NCBI RefSeq assembly: GCF_008801405.1
Contig: NZ_VZPV01000003.1
Span: 124,001 to 188,000, forward strand
Direction of reading: 5' to 3'
From: Ralstonia insidiosa
GTDB taxonomy: Bacteria > Pseudomonadota > Gammaproteobacteria > Burkholderiales > Burkholderiaceae
Length of the DNA: 64,000 bases
The notes beneath the pieces are model-generated. The model saw nothing but the letters and a program-made list of their open reading frames with translations. It did no database searches and was not told the origin of the DNA. Positions 25,553 to 34,662 of this stretch are shown here, piece after piece (within the stretch, counting starts at the first letter, position 1; the number at the start of each line of letters is the position of its first letter). The position numbers and the translations under genes are program-made.

Positions 25553-26038
25553 ATGACCTCTGAACGCGAACGCTTCGCCGTCATGCACCAGTTTGGCCGC
25601 ACCTACCGTGCATTCATGGCTGCCTTCGAGGCGCATGTCGGCCAGCCGATGCCGCGCTGGCGCATCCTGCTCGCGCTGCACGACAACACGGGCGGCGGCC
25701 TTGCCCAGAAGCAGCTTGCCGAGCGTCTGCAGATGGACCCCGGCGCGCTCACCCGTCAGCTCAAGGTGCTTGACCAGCTCGGCTGGATCGAACGCACCAC
25801 CGACGCACGGGACAACCGCCTGACCAACGTGTCGCTCTCGGACGCTGGCGTGGCCGTCGTGCTCGAATGCATGCCGCGCCGCATCGCCTTCATCAATGCC
25901 ACGCTGGACGGGCTGCCCGATGATCTCGTCCATGCGCTGTCTGAAGCGCTGGCGCAGATCGAGACGCGCCTGGCCGATGTGCCCATGCTGTCCAGCGAGA
26001 CAGGCACCAAGAACGCCGCTCAGCCCGAAGAACGCTAA
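25553..26038 (+). CDS. MarR-family transcriptional regulator
   Basis: A 161-residue MarR protein with the winged helix at about residues 35-110 (PRWRILLALHDNTGGGLAQK, LAERLQMDPGALTRQLKVLD and the wing RTTDARDNRLTNVSLSDAG). It runs in the same direction as the MFS exporter upstream, separated by the inverted-repeat element. The palindrome at 23743 is of the size expected for a MarR dimer, so it probably represses the exporter and responds to an exported compound. Confidence 0.87.
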   Translation: MTSERERFAVMHQFGRTYRAFMAAFEAHVGQPMPRWRILLALHDNTGGGLAQKQLAERLQMDPGALTRQLKVLDQLGWIERTTDARDNRLTNVSLSDAGVAVVLECMPRRIAFINATLDGLPDDLVHALSEALAQIETRLADVPMLSSETGTKNAAQPEER

Positions 26039-26067
26039 AGCGTTCGGACTGCGCCCGGAGACACGCC

Positions 26068-27039
26068 ATGCCCATGGTGATCAACAGCGCGTTGTACCGC
26101 AACGGTAAGCGCGAACGCGACCTCTCGGTCGAAGACATCAGCGACGTCCTGCACACGCCCGGCTCCTTTGTCTGGCTCGGCCTGCATGAGCCGGACAACG
26201 CCATGCTCAAGCAAGTGCAGGAGGAGTTTGCCCTGCACGACCTCGCCATTGAAGATGCGCGCAACGCCCACCAGCGCCCCAAGCTGGAGGTGTATGGCGA
26301 CACGCTGTTCATCGTGCTGAATACCGCGCAGATGGAAAACGGCAACGTCGTCTTTGGCGAGACGCACGTGTTTGTCGGCAAGGACTTTCTCGTCTCTGTG
26401 CGGCACGGGCCGTCGGCGTCGTATTCCCCCGTGCGCGAGCGCTGTGAGCGCACGCCGCAGCTGCTGGCCAAGGGCGCACCGTTTGCGCTGTATGCGGTGA
26501 TGGACTTTGTGGTCGACAACTACCAGCCCGTGCTCGAGCGCATGCAGGAGGAGTTCGAGCACATCGAGAGCCAGATCTTTGGCGACACGTTTGACCGCGC
26601 GGCCATCGAGCGGCTCTACACGCTCAAGCGCCAGCTTCTACGCCTGCGCGGCGCAGCCCTGCCAGTAGAAGACATTGCCGGCCAGCTCGTGCGCCTGCAT
26701 GAAGACGTGGTGCCCAAGGAGCTGCGCGCGTACTTTCGCGACATTGCCGATCATGCGCACCGCGTGGTGGGCGCGCTCGACGTGATTCGCGAAATGCTGA
26801 CGACGGCCATCTCCGTGAACGTGGCGCTGGTGTCCGTCACGCAGAACGATATCGTCAAGCGGCTGGCGGGGTGGGGCGCTATTCTCGCTATTCCGACCGT
26901 GGTGTTCAGCAACTACGGCATGAACTTCAAGGGCATGCCGGAGCTGGAGCACCCAGCCGGCTATCCCATCGTGCTGGCGTGCACGGCCACGGCGTGCGTG
27001 TGGCTGTATCGCAAGCTGCGCAAATCAGGCTGGATCTAG
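26068..27039 (+). CDS. corA: CorA-family divalent cation transporter
   Basis: A 323-residue CorA protein. A large cytosolic N-terminal domain is followed by two C-terminal transmembrane helices. The first ends in the invariant pore motif, here NYGMNFKGMPEL. Family members form pentameric Mg2+ (also Co2+/Ni2+ or Zn2+) channels of the inner membrane. It begins 29 bp after the MarR gene and is followed after 10 bp by the DNA glycosylase gene, so co-transcription is likely, though no functional link is apparent. Confidence 0.92.
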   Translation: MPMVINSALYRNGKRERDLSVEDISDVLHTPGSFVWLGLHEPDNAMLKQVQEEFALHDLAIEDARNAHQRPKLEVYGDTLFIVLNTAQMENGNVVFGETHVFVGKDFLVSVRHGPSASYSPVRERCERTPQLLAKGAPFALYAVMDFVVDNYQPVLERMQEEFEHIESQIFGDTFDRAAIERLYTLKRQLLRLRGAALPVEDIAGQLVRLHEDVVPKELRAYFRDIADHAHRVVGALDVIREMLTTAISVNVALVSVTQNDIVKRLAGWGAILAIPTVVFSNYGMNFKGMPELEHPAGYPIVLACTATACVWLYRKLRKSGWI

Positions 27040-27049
27040 GAGACGCGAA

Positions 27050-27613
27050 ATGACGAAGGCGCGCTGCTGCTGGGCGGGTGAAGACCCGCAGATGATCGCG
27101 TATCACGACACCGAGTGGGGCGTGCCCTCGCATGATGATCGTCACCTCTACGAGATGCTCATCCTGGAGGGCGCGCAGGCCGGGTTGTCGTGGCAGACCA
27201 TCCTGCGCAAGCGGGCACGCTACCAGGAGGTGTTCGAGGGGTTTGACGCGGCACGCGTGGCGCGCTTCACGCCGGCGCGCATCGAAAAGCTGCTGGCCGA
27301 TCCCGGCATCGTGCGTAACCGTGCCAAGGTGGAAGGCGCCGTCATCAACGCGCGCAAGGTGCTGGAGTTGCAGGAAGAAGTGGGTTCGCTCGATGCCTTC
27401 CTGTGGGCCTTCGTCGATGGAAAAACCATCGTCAACCGCTGGAACAGCTACCGCGATGCACCCACCGCCACCGATGCGTCCAAGGCGATGAGCAAGGCGC
27501 TGGTCAAGCGCGGTTTCAAGTTCGTGGGCCCTACCATCTGCTACGCCTTCATGCAGGCAACCGGCATGGTCGATGATCACGAAGCTGGCTGCTTTTGCGC
27601 GGCCAAGCGCTAG
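27050..27613 (+). CDS. tag: DNA-3-methyladenine glycosylase I
   Basis: A 187-residue enzyme removing 3-methyladenine from alkylated DNA. It has the Tag family start (ARCCWAGEDPQMIAYHDTEW), the aromatic pocket (EGAQAGLSWQTILRKR) and the Zn-binding ends: Cys6 or Cys7 and His19 at the N-terminus, and the C-terminal DDHEAGCFC. GGAGA precedes the ATG. The length matches the Escherichia coli enzyme. Confidence 0.95.
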   Translation: MTKARCCWAGEDPQMIAYHDTEWGVPSHDDRHLYEMLILEGAQAGLSWQTILRKRARYQEVFEGFDAARVARFTPARIEKLLADPGIVRNRAKVEGAVINARKVLELQEEVGSLDAFLWAFVDGKTIVNRWNSYRDAPTATDASKAMSKALVKRGFKFVGPTICYAFMQATGMVDDHEAGCFCAAKR

Positions 27614-27637
27614 CGACGGCGAACGCATCGACCGGGC

Positions 27638-28283
27638 TTAGCTGCAGAGCTTTGTCAGTTCTGCAAGGTCTCCGAGGCTGGCCAACTGTTGCACCTTGCG
27701 CGTGATCGCGTGTGCACTGCAGTTGTATGGCGATCCGCGCAGCCATACTGACGGCGCCGTGTAGCCCAGGTTCAGATTCCCACCCGGAACATGCTGCCAG
27801 TTGGGTTTTGCCATGGCGGCTTCGAGATCGCGCCGGCCTGTCGTGTATTCCAGCATCGGCAGCTTCACGCGGGGCAGTCTGGACTTCGAGCGAGGTCTCG
27901 GACAGCATGCCGCGCACCTCCTTTATGCGCTGCTCACGCAGAAAATCGAACACCGTCACACGCAGGTCCGGCTGCGCGCTCTGCGCCTTCTGGACGGCAT
28001 CGCGGCCATCCATGGCGATATAGCTGCAGCAGCCCCGCGACCGGAGAACATCCACCAACAGCATATGGCCCGCTTTCACGTCATCAACGACAAGGATGCG
28101 CTGGCCACGCAGCGGATCCGGAATCGAGAGAAGTCGGGTTGCTTGTGATGGTGCGCGATTGGCGCATGCGAGAAGCGGTTCAGCACGCGAAACCGGCAGC
28201 AGGCGTACCCCACCTTCGTTGGGGGCGCCAGTGGCGCTCTCTCCTAAACGACGACTCGCCAGAAATATTTTTCCTTGCGGCAA
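27638..28283 (-). pseudogene. Decayed two-component sensor/regulator fragments
   Basis: The 850-bp stretch between tag and the propeller gene has no intact gene but holds relics on the minus strand. From about 28110 to 27965 a frame reads GQRILVVDDVKAGHMLLVDV and on to AQPDL. That is the first half of a response-regulator receiver with its acidic pair, and it breaks off before the phosphorylated Asp. From 27868 another frame contains NLNLGYTAPSVWLR, a signature of the 7TMR-DISM extracellular domain of hybrid sensor kinases, cut soon afterwards. Frame changes and missing central parts indicate deletion and decay of one or two genes. Confidence 0.55.
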
Positions 28284-28465
28284 AGCAGTTCAGCGCTCAC
28301 GCAAAAGCCCCGCCCGTCTATCGGCCAAGGCGCACAGTAAATTGCAGCCCGGTTCTGCGTGTGCAGGGGGCGATTGCAACGGGCAACGCACGCACGCAAG
28401 GCGCGGAGGCGGTGCAGAGTCTGTGCTCCGTCTCGCAAACAACCAGTATTCACGGGGCAGTCAGC

Positions 28466-29898
28466 ATGAAAAAAATACCGCATACACGTTCCGCTCGCTC
28501 GGGCTTCTGGCCGGCGTTTCATCCCTCTTCATTCTTGCCGCATGCGGCGGTGGAGATGACAGTACGCCGACCACCACCGCCTCGACGCCGCCGTCCACGA
28601 GCCCGACCACGCCAACAAGTCCGACAACGCCCACCACGCCCGCAGCGACCTATGCCATTACCGGAACAGTGTCCGGTCTGGGTGCCGGTGTGCAGGTCAC
28701 GCTCTTGAACAATGGTGGCGATACACTTACTGTCAACGCCAACGGTACGTTCAGCTTCCCGACGCACCTGCTGTCAGGCAAAGGCTACAGTGTGAGCATC
28801 GGTATGCCGCCTGCCGGGCAGAATTGCAAGGTCTCAAGTGGTTCCGGCACGGTGGGCGCCAGCGATGTGACAGGCATTGCCATTGCGTGCTCGCGAAGTG
28901 CATATGCCTATGTGACAAATTTCAGCTCGAATAGCGTCTCGCAGTACACCATCGGCGCCGACGGCTCGCTCACGGCCATGGCAACAGCGGCCGTCAATGC
29001 TGGGTCCAATCCTGTTGGTGTCGCGGTCGATCCTTCGGGCAGATTTGCCTATGTGGCAAACAACGGCTCGAACAACGTCTCGCAATACACCATCGGCCCT
29101 GACGGTTCGCTCACTCCGATGGCAACCGCGAGCGTTGCCTCGGGGGGCGGTGCGAATTTTGTCGCAATCGCCCCGTCCGGCAAGTATGCCTACGTGGCAG
29201 CTGCGAACACGACTGCCGTCTGGCAATACACCGTCGGCGCTAACGGTTCGCTCACACCCATGGCAACGGCTTCCGTCCCTGCAGGGAGCGGAGGGTCTTC
29301 CCTTGCGATTCACCCCTCGGGCAAGTACGTCTACGTGCCAAACTACTACGTGGGCACGGTTTCGCAATACACGGTTGGTGCCGATGGCTCGCTCACACCC
29401 ATGGCAACGGCCGCTGTCAATGCAGGCAACGGCGACTACTCCGTCACTGTCGACCCGTCTGGCAAGTATGCCTACGTGGCCAACCGGAACAGCAACAATG
29501 TCTCGCAGTACACGATCGGCGCCGACGGTTCGCTCTCGCCCATGGCAACGGCCACCGTTGCTGCAGGAGCGGAAGCCAATGGTGTCGCAGTCGACCCCTC
29601 GGGCAAATATGCCTACGTGGCAAACTACGGTGCCAGCACCATTTCGCAATACACGATCGGCGCAGATGGCTCGCTGACACCGATGGCAACAGCCACCGTC
29701 AATGCGGGCAACTCGCCTTGGAGTGTCGCAGTCGATGTCTCTGGCAAGTATGTCTATGCGACGAACCGGGGCAGCAAAACCGTGTCGCAATACGCCATCG
29801 GCGCCAACGGCGCGCTCACGCCATTGACATCAGCCCCCCCCGGCACGGGAAACACGCCTTTCTCGCTAACGACGACGTACGCTGCAGTGCTGCAGTAA
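28466..29898 (+). CDS. Seven-bladed beta-propeller lipoprotein, start frameshifted at A7 tract
   Basis: The body is a lipoprotein: hydrophobic stretch LGLLAGVSSLFIL, lipobox LAAC, a Thr/Pro/Ser linker, a small beta domain and seven repeats of about 47 residues. These have the form AYVAN..SNNVSQYTIG.DGSL, then MATA.V.AG....VAVDPSGKY, as in YVTN/lactonase-type propellers. The only good ATG (28466) is followed by seven A residues and is one base out of frame. With eight A residues it would read MKKNTAYTFRSLGLLAGVSS, a perfect signal peptide. Either the gene is switched off or phase-varying, slippage occurs, or the base count is wrong. The function of the propeller is unknown. Confidence 0.7.
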
Positions 29899-29922
29899 CA
29901 GGTTGCTGAAATACGCCTTGCC

Positions 29923-29963
29923 GATCCGCACGGAACCCTATCTGCATGGGTTGCATGCGGATC
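29923..29963. terminator. Hairpin between convergent genes
   Basis: GATCCGC (29923-29929) pairs with GCGGATC (29957-29963), with an inner AACCC (29934-29938) and GGGTT (29948-29952). It lies between the stop of the propeller gene and the end of the leftward cytochrome c gene, so it may serve both strands. No T-tract is present. Confidence 0.45.
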
Positions 29964-30032
29964 ATCGCTGGCGTGCGAGTGCATTGCGCCGATAACCGGG
30001 CAGGCTGCTTCCGTGCCGGCAAGGCCCAGTAA

Positions 30033-30362
30033 CTACTTGGCAGCAACCGGCTTGAGCTGCATGACCCAGTGCGCAAAGCGGTCGGCCTCTTCCGGTGTGA
30101 TCGCATTCGGTGGCATGGTGCCTGCGCCCCATTTGCCGCTGCTGCCTTCCAGCATGCTCTTCTTCAGTTTGGCAATCGCGTCCGGATCATTCTTGTAGCG
30201 CTCGGCAATCGAGCGGAACGGCGGGCCGACTTTGGTCGTGTCCATCGTGTGGCACGCACGGCAGGTGTCTTCGTGAGAAGAAGAGGCGGCGTGCCCGGGC
30301 ACAACCAGCATGCCGGACAACGCCGCAAACATGGAGAGCACTGCCGATTTCATCAACGTCAT
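30033..30362 (-). CDS. Periplasmic class I cytochrome c
   Basis: A 109-residue monohaem cytochrome. The signal peptide ends near Ala25 (VPGHA). The haem site is Cys34-Arg-Ala-Cys37-His38, and the distal ligand is Met83 in GAGTMPPNAI. It follows the LVIVD protein gene in the same direction (86-bp gap), suggesting that it takes electrons from a periplasmic redox step or accompanies that protein. The partner oxidase or dehydrogenase is not in the window. Confidence 0.88.
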   Translation of the reverse strand: MTLMKSAVLSMFAALSGMLVVPGHAASSSHEDTCRACHTMDTTKVGPPFRSIAERYKNDPDAIAKLKKSMLEGSSGKWGAGTMPPNAITPEEADRFAHWVMQLKPVAAK

Positions 30363-30448
30363 GGAATTCAGTTCTGTTCTTGTACGGGCGCCTGCTGCAA
30401 GCCTGCACAGGCGGGCGCCGCGATTTGGCTGTGTACTGCTACACGTGA

Positions 30449-32263
30449 TTAACGACGCGGCCAGGGCTTGCTCGGCGCGCCCAACACTGGCTCACCCAGC
30501 AGCGGCGTCGACAGGGCGTAGGCGCCATCTTCGGTAAAGGCCCAGATGATGTTGCGGTCGTACTCGGTGTAGATCGCAAACACACCCTTGCCCAGCGTGT
30601 ACGACGGCAGTTGCGTTTCGTCCGCCAGCGCGGGGATGAAGTAGCCCGCGATGGACGGATGCGCCGGGTCTTTCACGTCATAGATCTGCACGCCCGCGTT
30701 GTAGAACGAGTACGGCACGATGCCCTGTTTCCAGCCGCCCGGCTGGCCGATGGCGTTGGCACGCTTAGGGCCGTAGTTGCCACCGCGTTGGCAGAAGTGG
30801 GTGAACGGCGCGCCCGGCGGAATCTCCGGTTCCGGCAGCTTGGTCGCGATCTTCAGATGCTTCGGATCACGCGCATCGACCACGAAGATGTCCTTGTAAG
30901 GCTCATAGCAATCGCGGTTCATCGGGTAGCCGTTGGTGAACACGTAGCCGGTGCGCGCGTACTGGCTCACGTCGGCGTTGTCGTATTCGGTACCGGCAAA
31001 GCTCGGCGGCGTGTTCACGTTGCTGAGCATCTTCGGCTTGGCCGGGTCCGACAGGTCGAACGAGTACAGCCCCAGACCACCCATCGCGCCAAAGCCGATC
31101 TTGCCGCCGGCTTCCAGCGGCTTGGGCAGGAAGATCGGGTTGCGAGAGCCCATCCACGATGTGCGGTTGCCCGCGCGGGGGTTCATCAGATACGACTGCT
31201 CGTGCTCGGCATTGCCCAGGATCTGGCCCGGCACGGCAATCTGCGAGACGAACTTCGGATCGGCAGGATCGGACATGTCCCACACCTGGTAGCCCGGCGA
31301 GTACAGATAGTTCGGGTACTCGGTCAGCGCGTAGCTGTCGTTGGGCGCGGAAGACAGGATCATGTACTTGCCGCCGTAGTACTCGGGCGCGTCCAGCGAG
31401 CCTGAACCCTGCTGCTGACCGATCGGCGCATCGGGGTGCTGGTAGTCGGTGGTGCGGGTGGCGATCAGCTTCCACTGATCCGGCAGCGGGCCGTCCATCT
31501 CGAACACCTTGAAGCCCTTGAGCGAGTTGTAGTTGCGCTGGGCGGCCACCTTGTCGGGCTGATCGATCTTCTCGGTCATCAGCCCGTAGCGGCCGATTTC
31601 GAACGAGGCAACCAGCACCGGCTTGCCGAGCTTCTTGCTCCACGCAATCGTGGCGCCGCCCAGGTAGTCCTGCACGGTGTTCGGGTCGTACTTTTCGCTC
31701 GAACCTTTCGGGCCCCACACGCCGCCCTTGGAGAACACGACCTTGCCGTTGGCCGGATCGGTCACGTCCATGATGCGCAGGTAGTCGCGGTCGTGGATGT
31801 ACAGGTAGCGCTTGCCCTGGAAGTCGGCGATGTTGTTCCACGCATGGAAGGGCGAATCGACACCCGGATAGAACGCCAGCACCTTGACGTTCTTGGCGTA
31901 GACGTTCTTGTCCCACGCGGTCATCTCACCGGGGAAGCGCTTGCCTTCATGCACTTCCGGCGTGGCCTTCGGCCAGATGAACTTGCCGGTGGCCGGGTCC
32001 ATGCCGTAGTCGACGCCGGCCTTGAGCGGCGCGGGTTTGCGGTCGGGCGTCAGGCGCAGCCAGTCGGCCAGGTACGGGTCTTTCACGTTGGGCGTGCCTG
32101 GCGTACCGGACGGTGCCACTGCCGGTGCCTGGCTGGCGGCCGCCTCACCCGTGGGGGCGGGGCCAGACGCCGTCGCCAGCGACGATGCCGTGGCGAGAAT
32201 GAACGCGAGCGTCGCGCCCTGGGTCAGGGCGGTTTTCAGACGCTGATGTCGCGATCGAAGCAT
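30449..32263 (-). CDS. Secreted LVIVD-repeat protein
   Basis: A 604-residue exported protein. A signal peptide of about 33 residues (ending ATASSLATAS) is followed by an Ala/Pro-rich linker. Repeated strands of the LVIVD beta-propeller type follow, for example YLRIMDVTDPANGKVV, YQVWDMSDPADPKFV, LYSFDLSDPAKPKML, IFVVDARDPKHLKIA and VQIYDVKDPAHPSIA. No enzyme motif is recognised. It is sandwiched between a porin gene (27-bp gap) and a cytochrome c gene, the middle of a three-gene operon behind the 33458-33523 operator array. The role is unknown; a periplasmic binding or redox scaffold for the regulon's substrate is possible. Confidence 0.75.
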   Translation of the reverse strand: MLRSRHQRLKTALTQGATLAFILATASSLATASGPAPTGEAAASQAPAVAPSGTPGTPNVKDPYLADWLRLTPDRKPAPLKAGVDYGMDPATGKFIWPKATPEVHEGKRFPGEMTAWDKNVYAKNVKVLAFYPGVDSPFHAWNNIADFQGKRYLYIHDRDYLRIMDVTDPANGKVVFSKGGVWGPKGSSEKYDPNTVQDYLGGATIAWSKKLGKPVLVASFEIGRYGLMTEKIDQPDKVAAQRNYNSLKGFKVFEMDGPLPDQWKLIATRTTDYQHPDAPIGQQQGSGSLDAPEYYGGKYMILSSAPNDSYALTEYPNYLYSPGYQVWDMSDPADPKFVSQIAVPGQILGNAEHEQSYLMNPRAGNRTSWMGSRNPIFLPKPLEAGGKIGFGAMGGLGLYSFDLSDPAKPKMLSNVNTPPSFAGTEYDNADVSQYARTGYVFTNGYPMNRDCYEPYKDIFVVDARDPKHLKIATKLPEPEIPPGAPFTHFCQRGGNYGPKRANAIGQPGGWKQGIVPYSFYNAGVQIYDVKDPAHPSIAGYFIPALADETQLPSYTLGKGVFAIYTEYDRNIIWAFTEDGAYALSTPLLGEPVLGAPSKPWPRR

Positions 32264-32290
32264 GGGGTTCCTCCTTGGAATGAAGACGGA

Positions 32291-33331
32291 TCAGAATGCG
32301 TGGCGGATGCCGATCTGGTAGCCGGTCGGGCTCTGGCCAGCGTTCGGGTAGGCCTGCCACGTCACCGGGTACGGGATCGATACGTTGTTCTTCAGCTTGA
32401 TGTGCGCCACGGTCGCGTACAGGTCAGTCCGCTTGGACAGCCCGTAGATGTAACCCGCCACAAAGCCGACAGCGTTGGAGATCTTGGTGTTGTTGTCGTC
32501 GTGACGATACACGGCGCTGGCGTAGAGGCGGTTGTGGCCATCGATGTTCCAGCGCGCACCGAGCTGTGCATCCCAGCCGCGCGAGTTGAACGCGACGTAC
32601 GGCGGGTAGGCGTAGTAACCGTTGTACGTGTGGAAGATGGCCGTGGGCTCGAAGCCGCCGATCTTGTAGACAGCCGAGAAGTAGTTGTCGCGCGACGAGT
32701 TGATGCGTGCGCTGTTGAAGATGTCGCGCGTGTACTGCAGCTCGCTCACGGCACCCAGGAAGATCGGGCCGTTGCGGTATTCCAGGCTCGTGCTCAGGAA
32801 GCGCCCGGCGCGCGTGGTGTCTTCCAGGCCGGTGGCATACATGACGCGGCCGGTGAAGTTGTAGAAGGTGGGTGTCTTGTACTGGATGGCATTGTCCACG
32901 CGGTACGAGGCGTAGAAGAACTCCATGTTGTTGACCATGCTGAAGTCGGCCGCCCAGCTCGGGTCGGCATAGCCGGCAATCCAGTACGACGGCGTGAACT
33001 GGCGGCCGAGTGTGACTTCGCCCAAGGTGTCGCTCTTGAGACCCACGAAGGATTGACGGAACTGCGTCGATTGCTTGCCGTCATTGGCGGTGAACATCGG
33101 CTCGACCGTGAACACGGCCTTGTTGCCGTCGCCCAGATCTTCCACGCCGCTGATGTTGAAGCGCGAGTTGTTCAGGCCGCCGCTGGACATGCGCGTCAAG
33201 GTGCCGTTGCCGGAAGAGGTCAGGTGCTCGATGTTCATGTCGACGTAGCCGGACAGCCAGACACGCGAGTCAGCCTGCGCAGAGGCGCACACGCACAGCA
33301 GGGCGCCGGCGGCGATGAGGTTCCTTTTCAT
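32291..33331 (-). CDS. Outer membrane porin (Gram-negative porin_4 type)
   Basis: A 346-residue porin: signal peptide MKRNLIAAGALLCVCASAQA, alternating beta strands, the family's SRFNISGVEDLGDGNKAVF segment and a C-terminal Phe in GYQIGIRHAF. It differs from general porins of the group in lacking much of loop 3, and is probably a substrate-selective channel. It opens the leftward operon porin/LVIVD protein/cytochrome c, whose upstream region holds GTATAC-type operator cores and a consensus TATAAT. Confidence 0.88.
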   Translation of the reverse strand: MKRNLIAAGALLCVCASAQADSRVWLSGYVDMNIEHLTSSGNGTLTRMSSGGLNNSRFNISGVEDLGDGNKAVFTVEPMFTANDGKQSTQFRQSFVGLKSDTLGEVTLGRQFTPSYWIAGYADPSWAADFSMVNNMEFFYASYRVDNAIQYKTPTFYNFTGRVMYATGLEDTTRAGRFLSTSLEYRNGPIFLGAVSELQYTRDIFNSARINSSRDNYFSAVYKIGGFEPTAIFHTYNGYYAYPPYVAFNSRGWDAQLGARWNIDGHNRLYASAVYRHDDNNTKISNAVGFVAGYIYGLSKRTDLYATVAHIKLKNNVSIPYPVTWQAYPNAGQSPTGYQIGIRHAF

Positions 33332-33457
33332 TGGGTCTCCGAGTTTTTGTGTATTTGCTGCAGGGAGGGCAGCGCACGCTGCGGCAGATCGTGGTGTCCG
33401 CTTTTCGCTCGCATGGCTGGGCTGAACGGCCCTTCCTGTCTGTATTTACGTTCTTGT

Positions 33458-33523
33458 GTATACACAGACGTAAAAAATTATACGTAGAGAAGCATTTGAA
33501 TTAAGAGCACTATTTTTTTATAC
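33458..33523. promoter_or_regulatory. GTATAC operator array upstream of the porin-LVIVD-cytochrome operon
   Basis: Cores are GTATAC (33458-33463, inside the 12-bp palindrome TGTGTATACACA at 33455-33466), TTATAC (33478-33483) and TTATAC (33518-33523), i.e. offsets of 0, 20 and 60 bp. A weak GAATTA occupies the 40-bp position. On the minus strand a consensus -10, TATAAT, spans 33482 to 33477 and overlaps the second core. The region is strongly AT-rich. It is the probable binding region of the GntR-FCD regulator encoded at 38176-38892. Confidence 0.65.
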
Positions 33524-33571
33524 AAAACGACGGTTTGGTTATAGCGGGTTGACCCGAATAGCCACGATGCA

Positions 33572-34591
33572 TCAGAACAGGTGCCGGATACCGACGGCAT
33601 AGGTCATGGCTGCGCCATAGCCGCTCTGGCGGTCGTAGACCGTAAGGGCATAGACATCCGTGCGTTTGGAGAGGGCGTAATCGAGCCCTGCCGCGCCGGT
33701 GTTGCGGGCGCTGGCAACGTTGCGTGGCGCAGTCCGGCGCGTGTATGCCCATTCGCCCAGCAGCGACAGCTGTGCGGTAAGCGGCACGGAAAGCCCAGCC
33801 TGGTACGTGTGCGAGCCGATGCCTGTTGTATTTGTGCGCGTGCCCTGTATGGCGCCGTACAGCTTCAACCAGGCAAAGTCATAGGTTGCCCCGGCAAGGT
33901 AGGCGTCCTGGCTGGGCGCCGCCGCCCCTGTAACGATGCGGTTGCGTTGCACGGTTGCGACGGCGGTGAACGGGCCTGCTGTGTAGTGCAACGACGCGGC
34001 AGCGTTGTACACGCCCGATGCCCCCGCCATGCCACCCGGCGCATACACGGCGGTGGCCTTCAGCCCATTCAGGTTGGGGCTGCTGTATTGAATGCCGTCG
34101 TTCCAGACCGTATCGCCTGCAATGGCGCCGCCGTATGAGGTGACGAATGTTTGCATCACCAAGGGCGAGAACAGGATGGACGCCTGGAACGGGTTGACCG
34201 CTTGTTCGCCCAGATACATCAGGTTGGTGTGCCTGCCGAACGTCAGCTTGCCGAAATCGCCCTCCAGACCGACGTAACTGTTGCGGCCCCAGAACGGGTC
34301 AGCCGATGTGCGGCCCGTGCCGCCGGTATCCGGCTGGAAGAAGCTTTCCAGCACGGCGATGGCGCGGGTGCCGCCGCCCAGGTCTTCGGTGGTCTTGATG
34401 CCCCAATAGGGTGCGGTCAGCCCCGGGGCTTGCTGCATGAGCGTTGCGGGCGGGCCGCCGCTGCGTTTTGAACTCGCCATGTCGAGCCCGACCAGGCCGT
34501 ACAACGTGACAGGGGTCTGCGCCCAGGCGCAGTGCGACACCGACAGGCCGGCCACGCAAAGGGCCAGCGCCGGCAACGAGCGAACGTGCAT
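33572..34591 (-). CDS. Outer membrane porin (second, Burkholderiales type)
   Basis: A 339-residue porin with the start at 34591 (MHVRSLPALALCVAGLSVSH, cleavage near AWA). It shows the classical Burkholderiales porin phrases VTLYGLVGLDM, GTRAIAVLESFF, NSYVGLEGDFGKLTFGRHTN and the C-terminal Phe of YAVGIRHLF. It is the last gene of the leftward unit VOC/2-hydroxyacid dehydrogenase/porin, 71 bp after the dehydrogenase. It probably admits the substrate of the regulon. Confidence 0.88.
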   Translation of the reverse strand: MHVRSLPALALCVAGLSVSHCAWAQTPVTLYGLVGLDMASSKRSGGPPATLMQQAPGLTAPYWGIKTTEDLGGGTRAIAVLESFFQPDTGGTGRTSADPFWGRNSYVGLEGDFGKLTFGRHTNLMYLGEQAVNPFQASILFSPLVMQTFVTSYGGAIAGDTVWNDGIQYSSPNLNGLKATAVYAPGGMAGASGVYNAAASLHYTAGPFTAVATVQRNRIVTGAAAPSQDAYLAGATYDFAWLKLYGAIQGTRTNTTGIGSHTYQAGLSVPLTAQLSLLGEWAYTRRTAPRNVASARNTGAAGLDYALSKRTDVYALTVYDRQSGYGAAMTYAVGIRHLF

Positions 34592-34662
34592 GAAGATCCC
34601 CCAAGGGTTTGGGAGTGGGCGGAAAGACGCGGCAGACGTTGTGTCGGCCGCGCCGGCGGGTT

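Noticed and set aside
28096..28465. Long N-terminal extension of the propeller frame
   Set aside because: It would give about 120 residues without a signal peptide, running over the decayed two-component region. The lipobox downstream shows where the protein really begins.
28890..29898. CRISPR-like or satellite repeat array
   Set aside because: The 141-144 bp periodicity is fully explained by in-frame protein repeats of a beta-propeller.
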